Assembly (NCBI RefSeq): GCF_001659985.1
Contig: NZ_LYCS01000001.1
Location: 496,001-560,000, forward strand
Length of the DNA: 64,000 nt
From: Oceanobacillus sp. Castelsardo
GTDB taxonomy: Bacteria > Bacillota > Bacilli > Bacillales > Amphibacillaceae
Direction: 5' to 3'
The first letter of the stretch is position 1. Every line of letters starts with the position of its first letter. Made by a program: the position numbers and the translations under genes. Positions 17,625 through 27,848 of this stretch are shown here, piece by piece. The notes under the pieces are model-generated. The model had not been told where the DNA came from. It saw only the letters and a list, made by a program, of their open reading frames with translations, and did no database searches.

Positions 17625-18845
17625 TTAAAGCATTTCCGGTGCAATTAATGCAACTGATTGAGAATTACTAAACGTATTATTAATTACTTTTCTTATAGAT
17701 TCGTGACTTACTGCATCGATTTCTTTAATCATATCATCTAAACTTCTATGTTTTTTGAGTAATAATTCATTTCTTCCATTTCTACTCATTCTGCTATTTG
17801 TGCTTTCTAAACTTAACATTAAGCTTCCTTTTAGCTGCTCTTTACTATTTCTTAACTCTTTATCTGTTAGGCCATCTTTTATTAATAACTCTAATGTATT
17901 ATTAATCGTATTTTGCAGTAATGGTAGTTGTTCTTTGCCTGTACCTGCATAAATGGTAAGAAGTCCATTATCCAAATAGGTTGAATGATAAGAGAAAACA
18001 GAATAAGCAAGGCCTTGTTTTTCTCTAACATCTTGGAATAGCCTTGAACTCATACTTCCACCAAGTACATTATTCATGACAACTAAACTGTACGTATTCT
18101 TATCGCCTAATTTTATTCCGTTGAATCCTAAACATAAGTGTGCCTGTTCCGTATCTTTATTTCTTTCAATACGATTCGCTAAAAAGGTTGGTTTTTCAAT
18201 CGTTTCCTTACTTTCATTTCGTTCAAACTCACCAAAATAAGAAGCTATATTGTTGATAAAGCTCTCATCCACATTACCGGCCACAGAAATTACTACATTA
18301 TCAGGTGTATATCGTTCCTCTACATAATTACGTAGGTCTTTAGGTGAAAATGACTTTAAATGCTCTTCTGTACCAAGAATAGGATACCCTAATGGATGAT
18401 CACCAAAAGATGCTCGAGCTAATAGATCATGCACAATGTCATCTGGAGTATCTTCATACATCTTTATTTCTTCATAAACAACTTTCTTTTCTCTTTCCAT
18501 TTCTTCTTCATCAAATGAGGAATTGAAGAACATATCTGCTAATATTTCTAATGCGTACTCTTTATGTGTATCTAAAACTTTCGCGTAAAAGCAAGTGTAT
18601 TCTTTAGAGGTAAAAGCATTGATTTGACCACCTATAGAATCAAATGCCTCTGCTATTTCTTGTGCAGATCTTGTATCGGTTCCTTTAAAAAACATATGTT
18701 CCAAGAAATGCGAAATACCATTATTCATCTTCGTTTCATTTCTAGAGCCGGTTAATACCCATATCCCAATCGTTACTGAACGTACAGAAGGTATATTTTC
18801 TAGAACAATTCTTAATCCATTTCCACATGTATGTCTCTGTATCAA
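17625..18845 (-). CDS. mlpA: M16 family zinc peptidase MlpA (YmxG)
   Basis: A processing-peptidase-like M16B enzyme of 406 residues. The zinc motif HxxEH is intact (H46-F-L-E49-H50), with the third-ligand region EREKKVVYEEIKMYEDTPDD downstream. B. subtilis MlpA has been linked to regulation of extracellular protease gene expression. It follows ylxY by 25 bases. The window thus holds two active M16 enzymes (this and YmfH) and one inactive one. Confidence 0.94.
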   Translation of the reverse strand: MIQRHTCGNGLRIVLENIPSVRSVTIGIWVLTGSRNETKMNNGISHFLEHMFFKGTDTRSAQEIAEAFDSIGGQINAFTSKEYTCFYAKVLDTHKEYALEILADMFFNSSFDEEEMEREKKVVYEEIKMYEDTPDDIVHDLLARASFGDHPLGYPILGTEEHLKSFSPKDLRNYVEERYTPDNVVISVAGNVDESFINNIASYFGEFERNESKETIEKPTFLANRIERNKDTEQAHLCLGFNGIKLGDKNTYSLVVMNNVLGGSMSSRLFQDVREKQGLAYSVFSYHSTYLDNGLLTIYAGTGKEQLPLLQNTINNTLELLIKDGLTDKELRNSKEQLKGSLMLSLESTNSRMSRNGRNELLLKKHRSLDDMIKEIDAVSHESIRKVINNTFSNSQSVALIAPEML

Positions 18846-18870
18846 AGTTCGTCCTCCTAAAGCGTTTTAT

Positions 18871-19821
18871 TTACCTTTCTTCACTTAATAATTTTTCAAT
18901 CGTACCTATACGATACTCTTTTTCTTTAATTACTTTAATTAAATCATCAAGTCCATTCGCAATTACAGATGTCGGATGCATCAAAATAGTTGCTCCGGGG
19001 TGAATTTTACTATTTACTCGGTTAATCATAACATTTACAGAAGGATTCTTCCAATCAATCGTATCTACCGTCCATAGAATCGTCTCCATTTTTAGATTAG
19101 AAGCACTTTGTACAACCTGCTCATTAAAGCTTCCACTTGGTGGGGCAAACCATTTCGGAGTTTTATCTGTGATTGCTGTTATAATTTCATTTGTTTGTGC
19201 AATTTGCTCCACTATTTTCTGATTAGACAGTGTCGCCATATCTGGATGATTATAGGCATGATTACCAATGATATGCCCTTGCTCATCAATCATTTTTACC
19301 AAATCCGGGTTTTCTTTAGCCCATTTCCCTTCAATAAAAAATGTTGCTTTCACCTTATGATCATTTAATGTTTTTAAAATATCCGGAATATATTCCGTTC
19401 CCCATGAAACATTAATCAAAAATGAAACCATTTCTTTCTCAGGATGGCCCCTATAAATCGGAGATGCTTGTAAATCTGCTAATTTAACTTTAGGAGGGAT
19501 TTCATTATAAACTAAAAGGGATTCATCGAATACACCTTTATCCTTCATTTTTTCATATGATTTATCCACATTTACCTTAATTCCATTTCTACCCGGGGTT
19601 TTCTTCCACACTTCATCAATATATGCATCAACTGGTGGTTGCTCAAATTCCTTGCTTTTTTCCTCTATTTCCATATATAGGGAATCTTCTTTTTTTATAG
19701 CATGAGAGAGAGTTGTTGTTACCTCTTCATTTATTTCAATTGGATTATTAAAGCTATTGTAGGATAATGCCACAATAATAATAAATAAACATAAATTAAT
19801 GTATTTTCGGTATCGGTACAT
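18871..19821 (-). CDS. ylxY: Polysaccharide deacetylase-like protein YlxY
   Basis: A secreted or membrane-anchored NodB-fold protein of 316 residues. An N-terminal hydrophobic segment (LCLFIIIVALSY) is probably a signal anchor. The NodB domain spans about 125-312. Motif 2, HAYNH, and APPSG are present, but motif 1, normally TFDDG, reads INVSWGTE, so the catalytic and metal aspartates are missing. The B. subtilis homologue is also divergent there. Probably not a standard deacetylase. ATG at 19821 was chosen because AAGGAGGGC lies 6 bases upstream. Downstream of pnpA. Confidence 0.88.
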   Translation of the reverse strand: MYRYRKYINLCLFIIIVALSYNSFNNPIEINEEVTTTLSHAIKKEDSLYMEIEEKSKEFEQPPVDAYIDEVWKKTPGRNGIKVNVDKSYEKMKDKGVFDESLLVYNEIPPKVKLADLQASPIYRGHPEKEMVSFLINVSWGTEYIPDILKTLNDHKVKATFFIEGKWAKENPDLVKMIDEQGHIIGNHAYNHPDMATLSNQKIVEQIAQTNEIITAITDKTPKWFAPPSGSFNEQVVQSASNLKMETILWTVDTIDWKNPSVNVMINRVNSKIHPGATILMHPTSVIANGLDDLIKVIKEKEYRIGTIEKLLSEER

Positions 19822-19901
19822 CGTCTTGCCCTCCTTCTTATACAAATGTATGCATAAGAGGGACAAGGTATGATAAAGTTACTAAGATGATATTTTGGGT
19901 A

Positions 19902-19932
19902 TAAAAAAAGAAACTGCTCATACAGCTTCTTT
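19902..19932 (-). terminator. Intrinsic terminator of pnpA
   Basis: On the minus strand, GAAGCTG pairs with CAGTTTC (one G-T pair) around TATGAG, followed by a run of T. It lies 58 bases past the pnpA stop and before ylxY. Confidence 0.75.
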
Positions 19933-19990
19933 CTCTTACTATTATTGCTTGTTTAATAAGGTGGAATCCCACATACTTTTTAAACAACTT

Positions 19991-22105
19991 TTATTGATTC
20001 GCCTTTTCTTTTCTTTCCCTTTCTTCAATTAAAACTGCTTTTCTAGAAAGGTTAATTCTACCTTGACGATCAATTTCTTTTACTTTTACTAAAATTTCAT
20101 CGCCAACGGATACTACATCCTCTACTTTATTTGTTCTTTCTTCTGCAAGTTCGGATATATGAACTAATCCATCTTTTCCTTTGAATAATTCAACAAATGC
20201 ACCGAACTTCTCAATTCGTCTCACAGTTCCTAGATACATTTGTCCAACTTCGACTTCACGAACTAAATCCTCAATAATTTTCTTCGCTTTTTCATTCATT
20301 TCAGGGTCTGTAGACGAAATAAAAATACTTCCATCTTGCTCAATATCAATCTTAACACCTGTTTCGTCAATGATTTCATTGATTTGTTTTCCACTAGGAC
20401 CGATAACCGTACGAATTTTATCTGGATTAATAGACATAGTTAGAATTTTAGGTGCATATTGAGAAAGACCTTCTCTAGGTTGATTAATGGTGGCAAGCAT
20501 AGATTCTAGAATTTGCATTCTGCCTTTTTTAGCTTGGGTTAACGCTTCTTCCAAGATTTCTTTCGACAATCCATCAATCTTAATATCCATTTGTAATGCA
20601 GTTACACCATCTTTTGTTCCTGCTACTTTAAAATCCATATCACCAAGTGCATCTTCCATCCCCTGAATATCAGTAAGAATCGTGTAATCTTCTCCTGATT
20701 TCACAAGACCCATGGCAATACCTGCAACTGGAGACTTAATTGGTACACCTGCATCCATCATAGCTAACGTACTTGCACAAATACTTGCTTGTGATGTAGA
20801 ACCATTTGATTCAAGTACTTCCGAAACTAAACGAATGGTATAAGGGAATTCTTTTTCGGATGGAACTACTTTCTCTAACGCTCTTTCACCTAATGCACCA
20901 TGTCCAATTTCACGACGACCTGGTCCACGAATTGGTCCCGTTTCCCCTACACTATATTGCGGGAAATTATAATGATGCATGAAACGTTTGGATTCTTCCA
21001 AATCTAACCCGTCTAATATCTGAACATCACCTAGAGCCCCAAGCGTACATACACTTAGCGCCTGTGTTTGTCCACGTGTGAATAGTCCGGAACCATGCGT
21101 TCTTGGTAAAACTCCGACACGTGAAGATAGTGGGCGAATTTCATCAATCATTCTTCCATCAGGGCGAACTTTTTCAACCGTAATTAGACGTCTAACTTCA
21201 GCTTTAACTAATTTATCTAAAATAGTTTTAACTTGATTGTAAATTTCGGGTTCTTCTTCATCGTAACCTTGAAGAACATTATCTTTAACCTGTTTTATTG
21301 CTTCTTCTCGTGCATGTTTTTCTTTTACTTGAATTGCTTGTAGTAGACTATCCTTTGCTTCTGCCTCAACTTTAGCATTTAATTCTTCTTCGGTATCAAA
21401 TAATTGAACTTCAAATTTCTCCGTACCAATTGTTTGAATAATTTCCTCTTGGAATGCTACCAATCGTTTGATTTCTTCATGACCAAACATGATTGCATCG
21501 AGCATTACTTCTTCGGGTACTTCATCTGCACCCGCTTCTACCATATTAATAGCATCTTTAGTTCCCGCAACAGTTAAATCAATATCGCTTTTTGCCTCTT
21601 GTTCTACGCTAGGATTAATAACGAATTCACCGTTGACACGTCCAACATGGACACCAGCGATTGGTTGTTCAAATGGGATGTCAGATACACATAATGCGAT
21701 AGATGACCCTACCATTGCAGCAATCTCGGTTGAACAATCTTGATCAACACTCATTACTGTACTTATTACTTGTACTTCATTTCTAAAACCGTCAGGAAAC
21801 ATAGGACGGATTGGACGATCGATAAGTCTGGATGCAAGAATTGCCTTTTCACTCGGTCTTCCTTCACGTTTAATAAAACCACCAGGGATTTTACCAACTG
21901 CATATAAACGTTCCTCATAGTTTACAGTTAGAGGGAAGAATGGTAAATCTTTTGGTTCATTTGATGCTGTAGCAACAGCTAATACTGAAGTATCGCCATA
22001 ATGAACCATACAAGCTCCATTTGCCTGTTTAGCCAATTCTCCTATTTCTACGGTAAATTTTTTACCTGAAATTTCAGTGGAGAAAACATGTTTTTCATCT
22101 GTCAT
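19991..22105 (-). CDS. pnpA: Polyribonucleotide nucleotidyltransferase (PNPase)
   Basis: A 3'-5' phosphorolytic exoribonuclease and the main mRNA-decay exonuclease. The 704 residues comprise two RNase PH domains (about 1-140 and 300-530, the latter with [11 protein letters not shown] and [15 protein letters not shown]), a linker helical domain, a KH domain ([19 protein letters not shown]) and an S1 domain ([20 protein letters not shown]). ATG at 22105 (MTDEKHVF) gives the family N-terminus; an earlier in-frame ATG would put the AAAGGAG ribosome-binding site inside the gene. It follows rpsO after a terminator. Confidence 0.97.
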   Translation of the reverse strand: MTDEKHVFSTEISGKKFTVEIGELAKQANGACMVHYGDTSVLAVATASNEPKDLPFFPLTVNYEERLYAVGKIPGGFIKREGRPSEKAILASRLIDRPIRPMFPDGFRNEVQVISTVMSVDQDCSTEIAAMVGSSIALCVSDIPFEQPIAGVHVGRVNGEFVINPSVEQEAKSDIDLTVAGTKDAINMVEAGADEVPEEVMLDAIMFGHEEIKRLVAFQEEIIQTIGTEKFEVQLFDTEEELNAKVEAEAKDSLLQAIQVKEKHAREEAIKQVKDNVLQGYDEEEPEIYNQVKTILDKLVKAEVRRLITVEKVRPDGRMIDEIRPLSSRVGVLPRTHGSGLFTRGQTQALSVCTLGALGDVQILDGLDLEESKRFMHHYNFPQYSVGETGPIRGPGRREIGHGALGERALEKVVPSEKEFPYTIRLVSEVLESNGSTSQASICASTLAMMDAGVPIKSPVAGIAMGLVKSGEDYTILTDIQGMEDALGDMDFKVAGTKDGVTALQMDIKIDGLSKEILEEALTQAKKGRMQILESMLATINQPREGLSQYAPKILTMSINPDKIRTVIGPSGKQINEIIDETGVKIDIEQDGSIFISSTDPEMNEKAKKIIEDLVREVEVGQMYLGTVRRIEKFGAFVELFKGKDGLVHISELAEERTNKVEDVVSVGDEILVKVKEIDRQGRINLSRKAVLIEERERKEKANQ

Positions 22106-22142
22106 TTCATATAGTACTCCTTTCATTGCTCATTCTACCTTC

Positions 22143-22171
22143 ATTTTATAGTTTATAAACATAAATGTAAA
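22143..22171 (-). promoter_or_regulatory. Possible SigA promoter of pnpA
   Basis: On the minus strand, TTTACA (22166-22171), a 17-base spacer and TAAAAT (22143-22148). It lies 38 bases upstream of the start codon. The region is AT-rich, so chance matches are likely. Confidence 0.4.
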
Positions 22172-22273
22172 TTTTATGCCCTACTAGAGGTTGTTGTTAA
22201 AAACACACTACTAGATATTAGGAATTTACAGGTTCTGTTTATATTATGTACTTTAAATTTCCCAGATAATAGA

Positions 22274-22296
22274 AGAAGCAGGATTGCTCCTGCTTC
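22274..22296 (-). terminator. Intrinsic terminator of rpsO
   Basis: On the minus strand, GAAGCAGG pairs with CCTGCTTC around AGCAAT, followed by TTCTATTATC. It lies 11 bases after the rpsO stop. The T-tract is short. Confidence 0.75.
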
Positions 22297-22306
22297 TGCA
22301 AATTCA

Positions 22307-22576
22307 TTATCGACGTAAACCAAGTCTTTTAATTAGTTCACGGTAACGAGTAACGTCTTTATTTCTTAAGTAGTTTAATAAATTACGACGTTTACCAACC
22401 ATTTTAAGTAGACCACGACGTGAATGGTGATCTTTCTTATGAATACGTAAATGTTCATTTAATGTGTTGATTTCCTCTGTTAGTACAGCGATTTGTACTT
22501 CTGGAGATCCAGTGTCTGTTTCATGAACTTTGTATTCATTAATGATTTCATTTTTACGATTTTGTGTAATTGCCAT
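22307..22576 (-). CDS. rpsO: 30S ribosomal protein S15
   Basis: An early 16S rRNA-binding protein of the small subunit, 89 residues, exactly the family length. It begins [15 protein letters not shown] and contains the rRNA-binding segment [28 protein letters not shown] lies 5 bases before the ATG; an in-frame extension of nine codons upstream was rejected because it overlaps the ribosome-binding site. It has its own promoter inside the end of ribC and an autoregulatory-type leader. Confidence 0.98.
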   Translation of the reverse strand: MAITQNRKNEIINEYKVHETDTGSPEVQIAVLTEEINTLNEHLRIHKKDHHSRRGLLKMVGKRRNLLNYLRNKDVTRYRELIKRLGLRR

Positions 22577-22603
22577 TTTGGCACCTCCTAATATAAATTT
22601 CAT

Positions 22604-22650
22604 ATCCCCAATCTCCTAGCAAACGTCGGAGTTACGTTTTGCCAAGGGAT
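22604..22650 (-). promoter_or_regulatory. S15 leader (autoregulatory hairpin) of rpsO
   Basis: The transcribed strand folds as a two-part hairpin. The outer stem is ATCCC with GGGGAT and the inner stem is GCAAAACGT with ACGTTTGC (plus-strand positions 22634-22642 and 22619-22626), just before the ribosome-binding site. S15 is known to bind its own leader and repress translation in several bacteria, including Geobacillus. The fold is by eye. Confidence 0.6.
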
Positions 22651-22664
22651 GGTTCACGTTCTTT

Positions 22665-22693
22665 AGCATAACGCTTTTGAATCGAAATTGCAA
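22665..22693 (-). promoter_or_regulatory. Predicted SigA promoter of rpsO
   Basis: On the minus strand, TTGCAA (22688-22693), a 17-base spacer and TATGCT (22665-22670). Transcription would start near 22659 and produce a leader of about 80 bases containing the S15 hairpin. The -35 lies 13 bases beyond the ribC stop. Confidence 0.65.
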
Positions 22694-22705
22694 GAAAAAG
22701 ATTCA

Positions 22706-23641
22706 CTAAATAGAGAAAAAACGACGAATATTGACCTCATCTAACTTCATTTGGTCAATTAACGCTTCTACACTATCAAATTTTTCTTCCTCTCGTATAT
22801 ACTTGTACCATTCTACTGTTAATTCTTGACCATATAAATTGTTATTATAATCTAAAATATTAACTTCTATCGATAAGTCTTCCCTATCAGCTGTAAATGT
22901 TGGGTTCGTCCCAATATTTGCCATGCCAAAAAAAGGTTCATTATTATATAGTACCTTTACAGCATAAATTCCTGGTTTAGGTAATAATGCTTGCTTATCA
23001 ACTTGTAGATTTGCTGTAGGAAAGCCAATTTCCCTTCCACGTTGATCTCCCTTAATAACAATCCCCCTCAATTTAAAAGGGCGGGTAAGTAATTCATTAG
23101 CTTCCTCAACACTACCCTCTTTTAGGAGTTTTCTAATTCTAGTAGAACTTACTTTTTCATGATCTAATGAAACTTGTTCCACAGTAGTATAGGAAAATTT
23201 ATCTCTAGTATATTCACCAATATTCTCCATATTACCTTTACCTTTATGACCAAAAGTATAGTCAAATCCTGCTACAAGATGCTTAATATTTAAATCAATA
23301 ATAAATTGATCGATAAACTCCTGTGGTAATAACTTAGAAAATTCTTTATTAAAATCGATAATATATAATCGATCCACACCTAATTCTTTAATGATTTCAA
23401 CTTTTTCTTTTAATGGTGTTATATAGTTAACGTGATGGTCATCTTTTAAAACAACTAAAGGATGCGGATGAAAAGTTATAACAGCGCTCTCCATATTATT
23501 TTCTTTTGCTCGTTGAATTGCTTCATTTATTACTCTTTGATGTCCCCTATGTATACCATCAAAAAAGCCAATCGCTGATACTGTATTTGGAATATCATCC
23601 TTTAATAAAGAATGCGGAAAACTCAATTCATAGATATTCAT
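22706..23641 (-). CDS. ribC: Bifunctional riboflavin kinase / FAD synthetase
   Basis: Converts riboflavin to FMN and then FAD. The N-terminal FAD synthetase nucleotidyltransferase domain contains the GFFDGIHRGHQRVI motif (about 24-37), and the C-terminal riboflavin kinase domain carries KGDQRGREIGFPTANL. The 311 residues are typical of RibC/RibF. ATG at 23641 was preferred over an earlier in-frame start because AGGTGA lies just upstream. It follows truB by 18 bases, as in B. subtilis. Confidence 0.96.
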   Translation of the reverse strand: MNIYELSFPHSLLKDDIPNTVSAIGFFDGIHRGHQRVINEAIQRAKENNMESAVITFHPHPLVVLKDDHHVNYITPLKEKVEIIKELGVDRLYIIDFNKEFSKLLPQEFIDQFIIDLNIKHLVAGFDYTFGHKGKGNMENIGEYTRDKFSYTTVEQVSLDHEKVSSTRIRKLLKEGSVEEANELLTRPFKLRGIVIKGDQRGREIGFPTANLQVDKQALLPKPGIYAVKVLYNNEPFFGMANIGTNPTFTADREDLSIEVNILDYNNNLYGQELTVEWYKYIREEEKFDSVEALIDQMKLDEVNIRRFFSI

Positions 23642-23659
23642 ATTCTTCACCTGCACTTA

Positions 23660-24547
23660 TTACCCATTAAAAACACGAATAGGTTTTATTTGATTTTTGT
23701 TTTCAGGGTGTATTTGATAGATTGCGAGTAATTTATTTTTATGTATTACCATAAAAGGATTGGTCTTTGGAAGAACTTTTGGAATCGGAAGCTTTTGTCC
23801 ATTCTTTACTTTACTCTCCAAAGTTTCATCCACATAAAGTATATCTAAGTGATCTAATCCTTTTATTATCGGAAATAGTAAGTTGCTTTCTTCATTATTC
23901 ATTACCGCTTCTTCTATAGTAGCAAAATCTACTGAATTTTTCTCTGAAAAAGATCCTGTTTTTATTCTTGTTAAATCTGACATATGTGCAGGGTATCCTA
24001 ATTTTCCACCTATATCAACACATAAAGTACGAATATATGTACCCTTTGAGCAAATCACTTTTATTTTAAATGAGTCATGCTTCTTCCCTAACAATTCAAT
24101 GTCAAATATAGTGATTGTTCTCTTAGGTCGTTCCACTGTTTTATTTTCTCGTGCATACTCATATAGCTTTTTACCATTCACTTTAACTGCTGAGTACATT
24201 GGAGGAACCTGTGTGATCGGACCTTGGAATGAAAGCAAGACATTCTGAATGATTTCCAGTGTTGGTGATTCTGATACTTCCATTTCTTCTAGAATTGTTC
24301 CATGGGCATCTTCTGTGTCCGTGGCTGTTCCTAATTTTACCTCAGCTATGTATGTTTTTTTAGTATCGGTTAAGAAAGGAACAATTTTTGTAGCATTACC
24401 AATACATATAGGTAAAACACCATCTACCTCTGGATCCAAAGTCCCTGTATGTCCAACTTTTTTCGTTTTAAAAAGTTTTCTACATCGTATAACACAATCA
24501 TGTGATGTCATTCCCCGTGGTTTCCATAATGGTAATATACCATCCAC
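23660..24547 (-). CDS. truB: tRNA pseudouridine(55) synthase TruB
   Basis: Makes pseudouridine 55 in the T-loop of tRNAs. The catalytic aspartate lies in HTGTLDPEVDGVLPICIGNATK, with the KP-MTSHD N-terminal motif. The GTG at 24547 was chosen: GGAG lies 8 bases upstream and the resulting N-terminus (DGILPLWKPRGMTSHD) aligns with the usual start. The alternative ATG at 24565 adds six residues but has no ribosome-binding site. About 295 residues, ending in a PUA-like extension. Upstream lie a terminator and a repeat fragment that separate it from rbfA. Confidence 0.95.
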   Translation of the reverse strand: MDGILPLWKPRGMTSHDCVIRCRKLFKTKKVGHTGTLDPEVDGVLPICIGNATKIVPFLTDTKKTYIAEVKLGTATDTEDAHGTILEEMEVSESPTLEIIQNVLLSFQGPITQVPPMYSAVKVNGKKLYEYARENKTVERPKRTITIFDIELLGKKHDSFKIKVICSKGTYIRTLCVDIGGKLGYPAHMSDLTRIKTGSFSEKNSVDFATIEEAVMNNEESNLLFPIIKGLDHLDILYVDETLESKVKNGQKLPIPKVLPKTNPFMVIHKNKLLAIYQIHPENKNQIKPIRVFNG

Positions 24548-24635
24548 GTCATCAACTCCATTCATGTTGAATGATCAAAAGTTCATTTGTTTCTTGCGCC
24601 TTTGTTTTTTGTGGCTATGGATACTTAGATACCAA

Positions 24636-24661
24636 AATAGCGACGTCCGGCTCCAGCGCCT
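24636..24661. repeat. Repeat family C fragment (rbfA-truB gap)
   Basis: The stretch GCGACGTCCGGCTCCAGCGC shares GCTCC-GCGCC and the GCGAC block with the 54333 element in rearranged order. It lies between the terminator after rbfA and truB. Too short to assign firmly. Confidence 0.4.
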
Positions 24662-24675
24662 TTTTCTTTCTATGG

Positions 24676-24706
24676 AAAAATCTGACTCACTTCCCGAGTC
24701 AGATTT
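24676..24706 (-). terminator. Intrinsic terminator after rbfA
   Basis: On the minus strand, AAATCTGACTC pairs with GAGTCAGATTT around GGGAAGT, ending in TTTTTCC. It lies 19 bases past the rbfA stop. It ends the rimP-to-rbfA operon. Confidence 0.9.
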
Positions 24707-24724
24707 CCAAATGTTATTAAAATC

Positions 24725-25066
24725 CTATTTATTCAAATCACGTAGTATGTTTTCTATATGATTACCATAGGCGTATGCTTCATCAAATTCAAAAGAAATT
24801 TCTGGTGTTTTTCTTAAACGAATTCGTTTACCAATTTCAGAGCGTATAAACCCTTTAGCTTTAGCAAGTCCTAATAAAGTATCTTTTTTCTGTTTTTCGT
24901 CTCCGAGAACAGAAATGTATACTTTTGCTTGCTGAAGATCTCCAGTTACTTCTACATCCGTAACTGTAACAAAACCCACTCTTGGATCTTTAATTTTCCT
25001 TGTAAGAATCTCACCTAGTTCTTTTTTCATTTGTTCTGCAATACGATTTGCTCGTAATTCAGCCAT
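24725..25066 (-). CDS. rbfA: Ribosome-binding factor A
   Basis: A 30S assembly factor needed for 16S rRNA 5'-end processing and cold adaptation. Its 113 residues form a KH-like fold ([20 protein letters not shown] start; [20 protein letters not shown]). ATG at 25066 was chosen: GAGGTGA lies 5 bases upstream, and the 3-residue upstream extension would overlap it. Last gene of the rimP-nusA-infB operon. Confidence 0.97.
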   Translation of the reverse strand: MAELRANRIAEQMKKELGEILTRKIKDPRVGFVTVTDVEVTGDLQQAKVYISVLGDEKQKKDTLLGLAKAKGFIRSEIGKRIRLRKTPEISFEFDEAYAYGNHIENILRDLNK

Positions 25067-25126
25067 TATATTCACCTCGTGAAAAACCGTTATTTAAGAA
25101 GTGATCTAAAGAGGTTATTCAAGCAT

Positions 25127-25405
25127 TTAAACTCTTTCTACATTTGTAATCGTACGTTCCAATTCAGGGAACGTATCAATGACACGTAGCACCTCTTGAA
25201 TGATTTGTTCCGCGTTTGTCAAACTTGTTGAAATAGTAACTATTCCTAATTTTGTACGCTGCCACAAATCGTGAAAATCTAATTCTGTAACAGCGACATT
25301 AAAGTCTTTTTTTAGTTTAGCGATTATTTTTTTAATAATGGATCGTTTATGTTTCAGTGAATGTCCATCATACATGATACATTCGACTTCTGCATATAAA
25401 ATCAT
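25127..25405 (-). CDS. ylxP: YlxP-like protein (DUF503)
   Basis: A 92-residue ferredoxin-like-fold protein, conserved between infB and rbfA in Firmicutes. It contains [20 protein letters not shown] and the segment [20 protein letters not shown] typical of DUF503. The function is not established; a role in ribosome maturation or RNA binding is inferred from context. Its start overlaps the infB stop by four bases. Confidence 0.92.
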   Translation of the reverse strand: MILYAEVECIMYDGHSLKHKRSIIKKIIAKLKKDFNVAVTELDFHDLWQRTKLGIVTISTSLTNAEQIIQEVLRVIDTFPELERTITNVERV

Positions 25406-27528
25406 GTACGTTCAATTTCCTCCATTACAAATGCCTCAATAACATCTCCAACCTTAATATCATTAAATTTGGTGATTGTTATACCACATTCATAATTTTG
25501 TGCTACTTCTTTTACATCGTCCTTGAATCGTCTTAATGTATCAATTTCACCTTCATAAAGGACAACTCCATCACGAATAATACGGACACCAGAATCTCTA
25601 GTAACCTTACCATCTGTTACATAACATCCCGCAATTGTTCCCACTTTTGAAACCTTATATGTTTCACGGACTTCTACCTGACCAATTACTTTCTCTTCAA
25701 ATTCTGGATCAAGTAATCCTTTCATTGCGGATTCAATTTCTTCAATTGCTTTGTAAATAACGCGATGCATACGGACATCCACTTTTTCTCTTTCCGCTGA
25801 GCCTTTTGCATTTGCGTCTGGACGAACATTAAAACCAATTACAATCGCATTGGATGCTGAAGCTAAGATAATATCGGATTCCGTAATAGCACCAACACCA
25901 GTGTGGATGATATTAATTTTAACACCTTCCACATCAATTTTCTGTAGTGAAGAAGAAAGTGCTTCTGCAGAACCTTGAACGTCAGCTTTTATAATGATAT
26001 TTAATTCTTTCATTTCACCTTGTTTGATTTGTTCAAACAAATCATCCAGACTTACTTTAGCCTGTTCATTACGATTTGCCGCAATAGCTTCTTGTTGACG
26101 TGCTTCTCCAATTTGACGGGATTTTTTCTCATCATCAAATACTACGAATCTGTCTCCAGCTTGCGGTACATCTTGTAAACCTGTAATTTCTACCGGCATG
26201 GAAGGTCCTGCTACTTCAACACGTTTTCCTGTATCATTTATCATTGCACGAACTCTACCAAATGTATTTCCAACAACTAATGAATCTCCAACATGAAGGG
26301 TACCATTTTGAACAAGTAAAGTTGCAACACTTCCACGACCTTTATCTAATTCCGCTTCAATAACCGTTCCAGTAGCATTTGCTTCTGGATTAGCCTTTAA
26401 TTCTTCCACTTCCGATACTAGTAGTACCATTTCTAACAAATCATCGATTCCTTCATTCTTCAATGCGGAGATATTAACAAATATCGTACTACCGCCCCAG
26501 TCTTCCGGGATTAACTCATACTCTGTTAATTCTTGCATGACGCGATCAGGATTTGCTGATTCCTTATCCATTTTGTTAACTGCAACAATAATTGGTACTT
26601 CCGCTGCCTTGGCATGATTGATTGCCTCGACTGTCTGTGGCATAACACCGTCATCTGCAGCTACGACTAGAATAGCGATATCCGTAACCTGCGCACCTCT
26701 TGAACGCATACTTGTAAAAGCAGCATGACCAGGTGTATCTAAAAATGTTATCTTTTTACCTTCGACTTCTACTTGGTATGCACCAATGTGTTGGGTAATA
26801 CCCCCTGCTTCACCAGCAGTCACTTTTGTATTACGTATAGAATCAAGTGTAGTTGTTTTACCGTGGTCAACATGTCCCATAATTGTAACAACAGGAGGTC
26901 TAACCATTAAATCTTCTTCTTTGTCTTCTACGATGTATTTATCAAGATCTGTATCTTCTAAAATAACTACTTTTTCAACTTCCACATTAAATTCACTACA
27001 AATAATTTCTACTGCATCATCGTCTAAATCTTGGTTCTTAGTTGCCATCACACCTAAAAACATTAATTTTTTAATGACCTCTGCTGGTTCTTTATGAAGC
27101 TTATCAGCTAAATCACTTACAGTTAACGTATCACTATACGTAATTTTTTCAGGTGTCTCTTTTTTGACAGGTTCCTGATAATTAGTAGCTCTATGATGCT
27201 TATTAGTCTTCTTAGGACCTTTATGATTCTTATTTTTAGGCCTACTGTTATGTTGATTTTTTGGTTTTTGTTTATCTGACTTGTTATGATCAGATTGTTT
27301 TTTATTGCCTGACTTCATTCCTTCAGGTTTTTGTTTAGGTGTTTCCTTTTGTTGGTTCCCTTTATTATCTTTGGAACCAAATTTCTTATCCAATTGTGTT
27401 ACAGTATCTGTTGAAATAGTAGACATATGGTTCGTTACTTCCACATTTAACTCTTTTAAATAATTGATAACGTCCTTACTAGTTGTATTAGTTTGTTTAG
27501 CATATTCATATACACGAATTTTGCTCAT
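25402..27528 (-). CDS. infB: Translation initiation factor IF-2
   Basis: A GTPase that brings initiator tRNA to the 30S subunit. The 708 residues include an N-terminal IF2_N domain, a long Lys/Asn/Gln-rich disordered region (about 50-120), a second IF2_N domain, a G domain with GHVDHGKTT (about 217-225), DTPGHAAF and NKMD, and then the two beta-barrels and C-terminal domains. GGGGGTGA lies before the ATG at 27528. It sits in the classical nusA-ylxR-ylxQ-infB-ylxP-rbfA order. Confidence 0.98.
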   Translation of the reverse strand: MSKIRVYEYAKQTNTTSKDVINYLKELNVEVTNHMSTISTDTVTQLDKKFGSKDNKGNQQKETPKQKPEGMKSGNKKQSDHNKSDKQKPKNQHNSRPKNKNHKGPKKTNKHHRATNYQEPVKKETPEKITYSDTLTVSDLADKLHKEPAEVIKKLMFLGVMATKNQDLDDDAVEIICSEFNVEVEKVVILEDTDLDKYIVEDKEEDLMVRPPVVTIMGHVDHGKTTTLDSIRNTKVTAGEAGGITQHIGAYQVEVEGKKITFLDTPGHAAFTSMRSRGAQVTDIAILVVAADDGVMPQTVEAINHAKAAEVPIIVAVNKMDKESANPDRVMQELTEYELIPEDWGGSTIFVNISALKNEGIDDLLEMVLLVSEVEELKANPEANATGTVIEAELDKGRGSVATLLVQNGTLHVGDSLVVGNTFGRVRAMINDTGKRVEVAGPSMPVEITGLQDVPQAGDRFVVFDDEKKSRQIGEARQQEAIAANRNEQAKVSLDDLFEQIKQGEMKELNIIIKADVQGSAEALSSSLQKIDVEGVKINIIHTGVGAITESDIILASASNAIVIGFNVRPDANAKGSAEREKVDVRMHRVIYKAIEEIESAMKGLLDPEFEEKVIGQVEVRETYKVSKVGTIAGCYVTDGKVTRDSGVRIIRDGVVLYEGEIDTLRRFKDDVKEVAQNYECGITITKFNDIKVGDVIEAFVMEEIERT

Positions 27529-27548
27529 ACGTTCACCCCCGAAATTAA

Positions 27549-27848
27549 TTACCCGAGCAACGATTTAATTTTATTGGCAAAACCTTTATCTAAAATTGCA
27601 ATTGCTACTCTATGGGATTTTCCGATTGCATTGGATAACGTTTCTCGATTATCCACCAATTCATATGGTACCTTGTAAAACTTACATTTATCTGTTATTT
27701 TTTTTTTCGTTTGGGGACCAATATCATTTGCAAGTAAAACTAACTTTGCCCGATTACTTTGAATATCTTTAATAATTGTTTCCTCACCTAGTGATAATTT
27801 TCTTGCACGATATGCTAACCCAAGTATGTTTAAATAATTACTTTTCAT
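27549..27848 (-). CDS. ylxQ: L7Ae-family ribosomal protein YlxQ
   Basis: A 99-residue L7Ae/L30e-fold RNA-binding protein of the kind that recognises kink-turns. It begins [20 protein letters not shown], with [20 protein letters not shown] in the middle. It is non-essential in B. subtilis and the exact RNA target is uncertain. Its start overlaps ylxR by 11 bases, so translation is coupled. Confidence 0.93.
   Translation of the reverse strand: MKSNYLNILGLAYRARKLSLGEETIIKDIQSNRAKLVLLANDIGPQTKKKITDKCKFYKVPYELVDNRETLSNAIGKSHRVAIAILDKGFANKIKSLLG

Noticed and set aside
24249-24761. A 170-codon plus-strand frame opposite truB and rbfA
   Set aside because: It is antisense to truB, which is a clear enzyme with intact motifs; the composition is that of a reverse-strand shadow.
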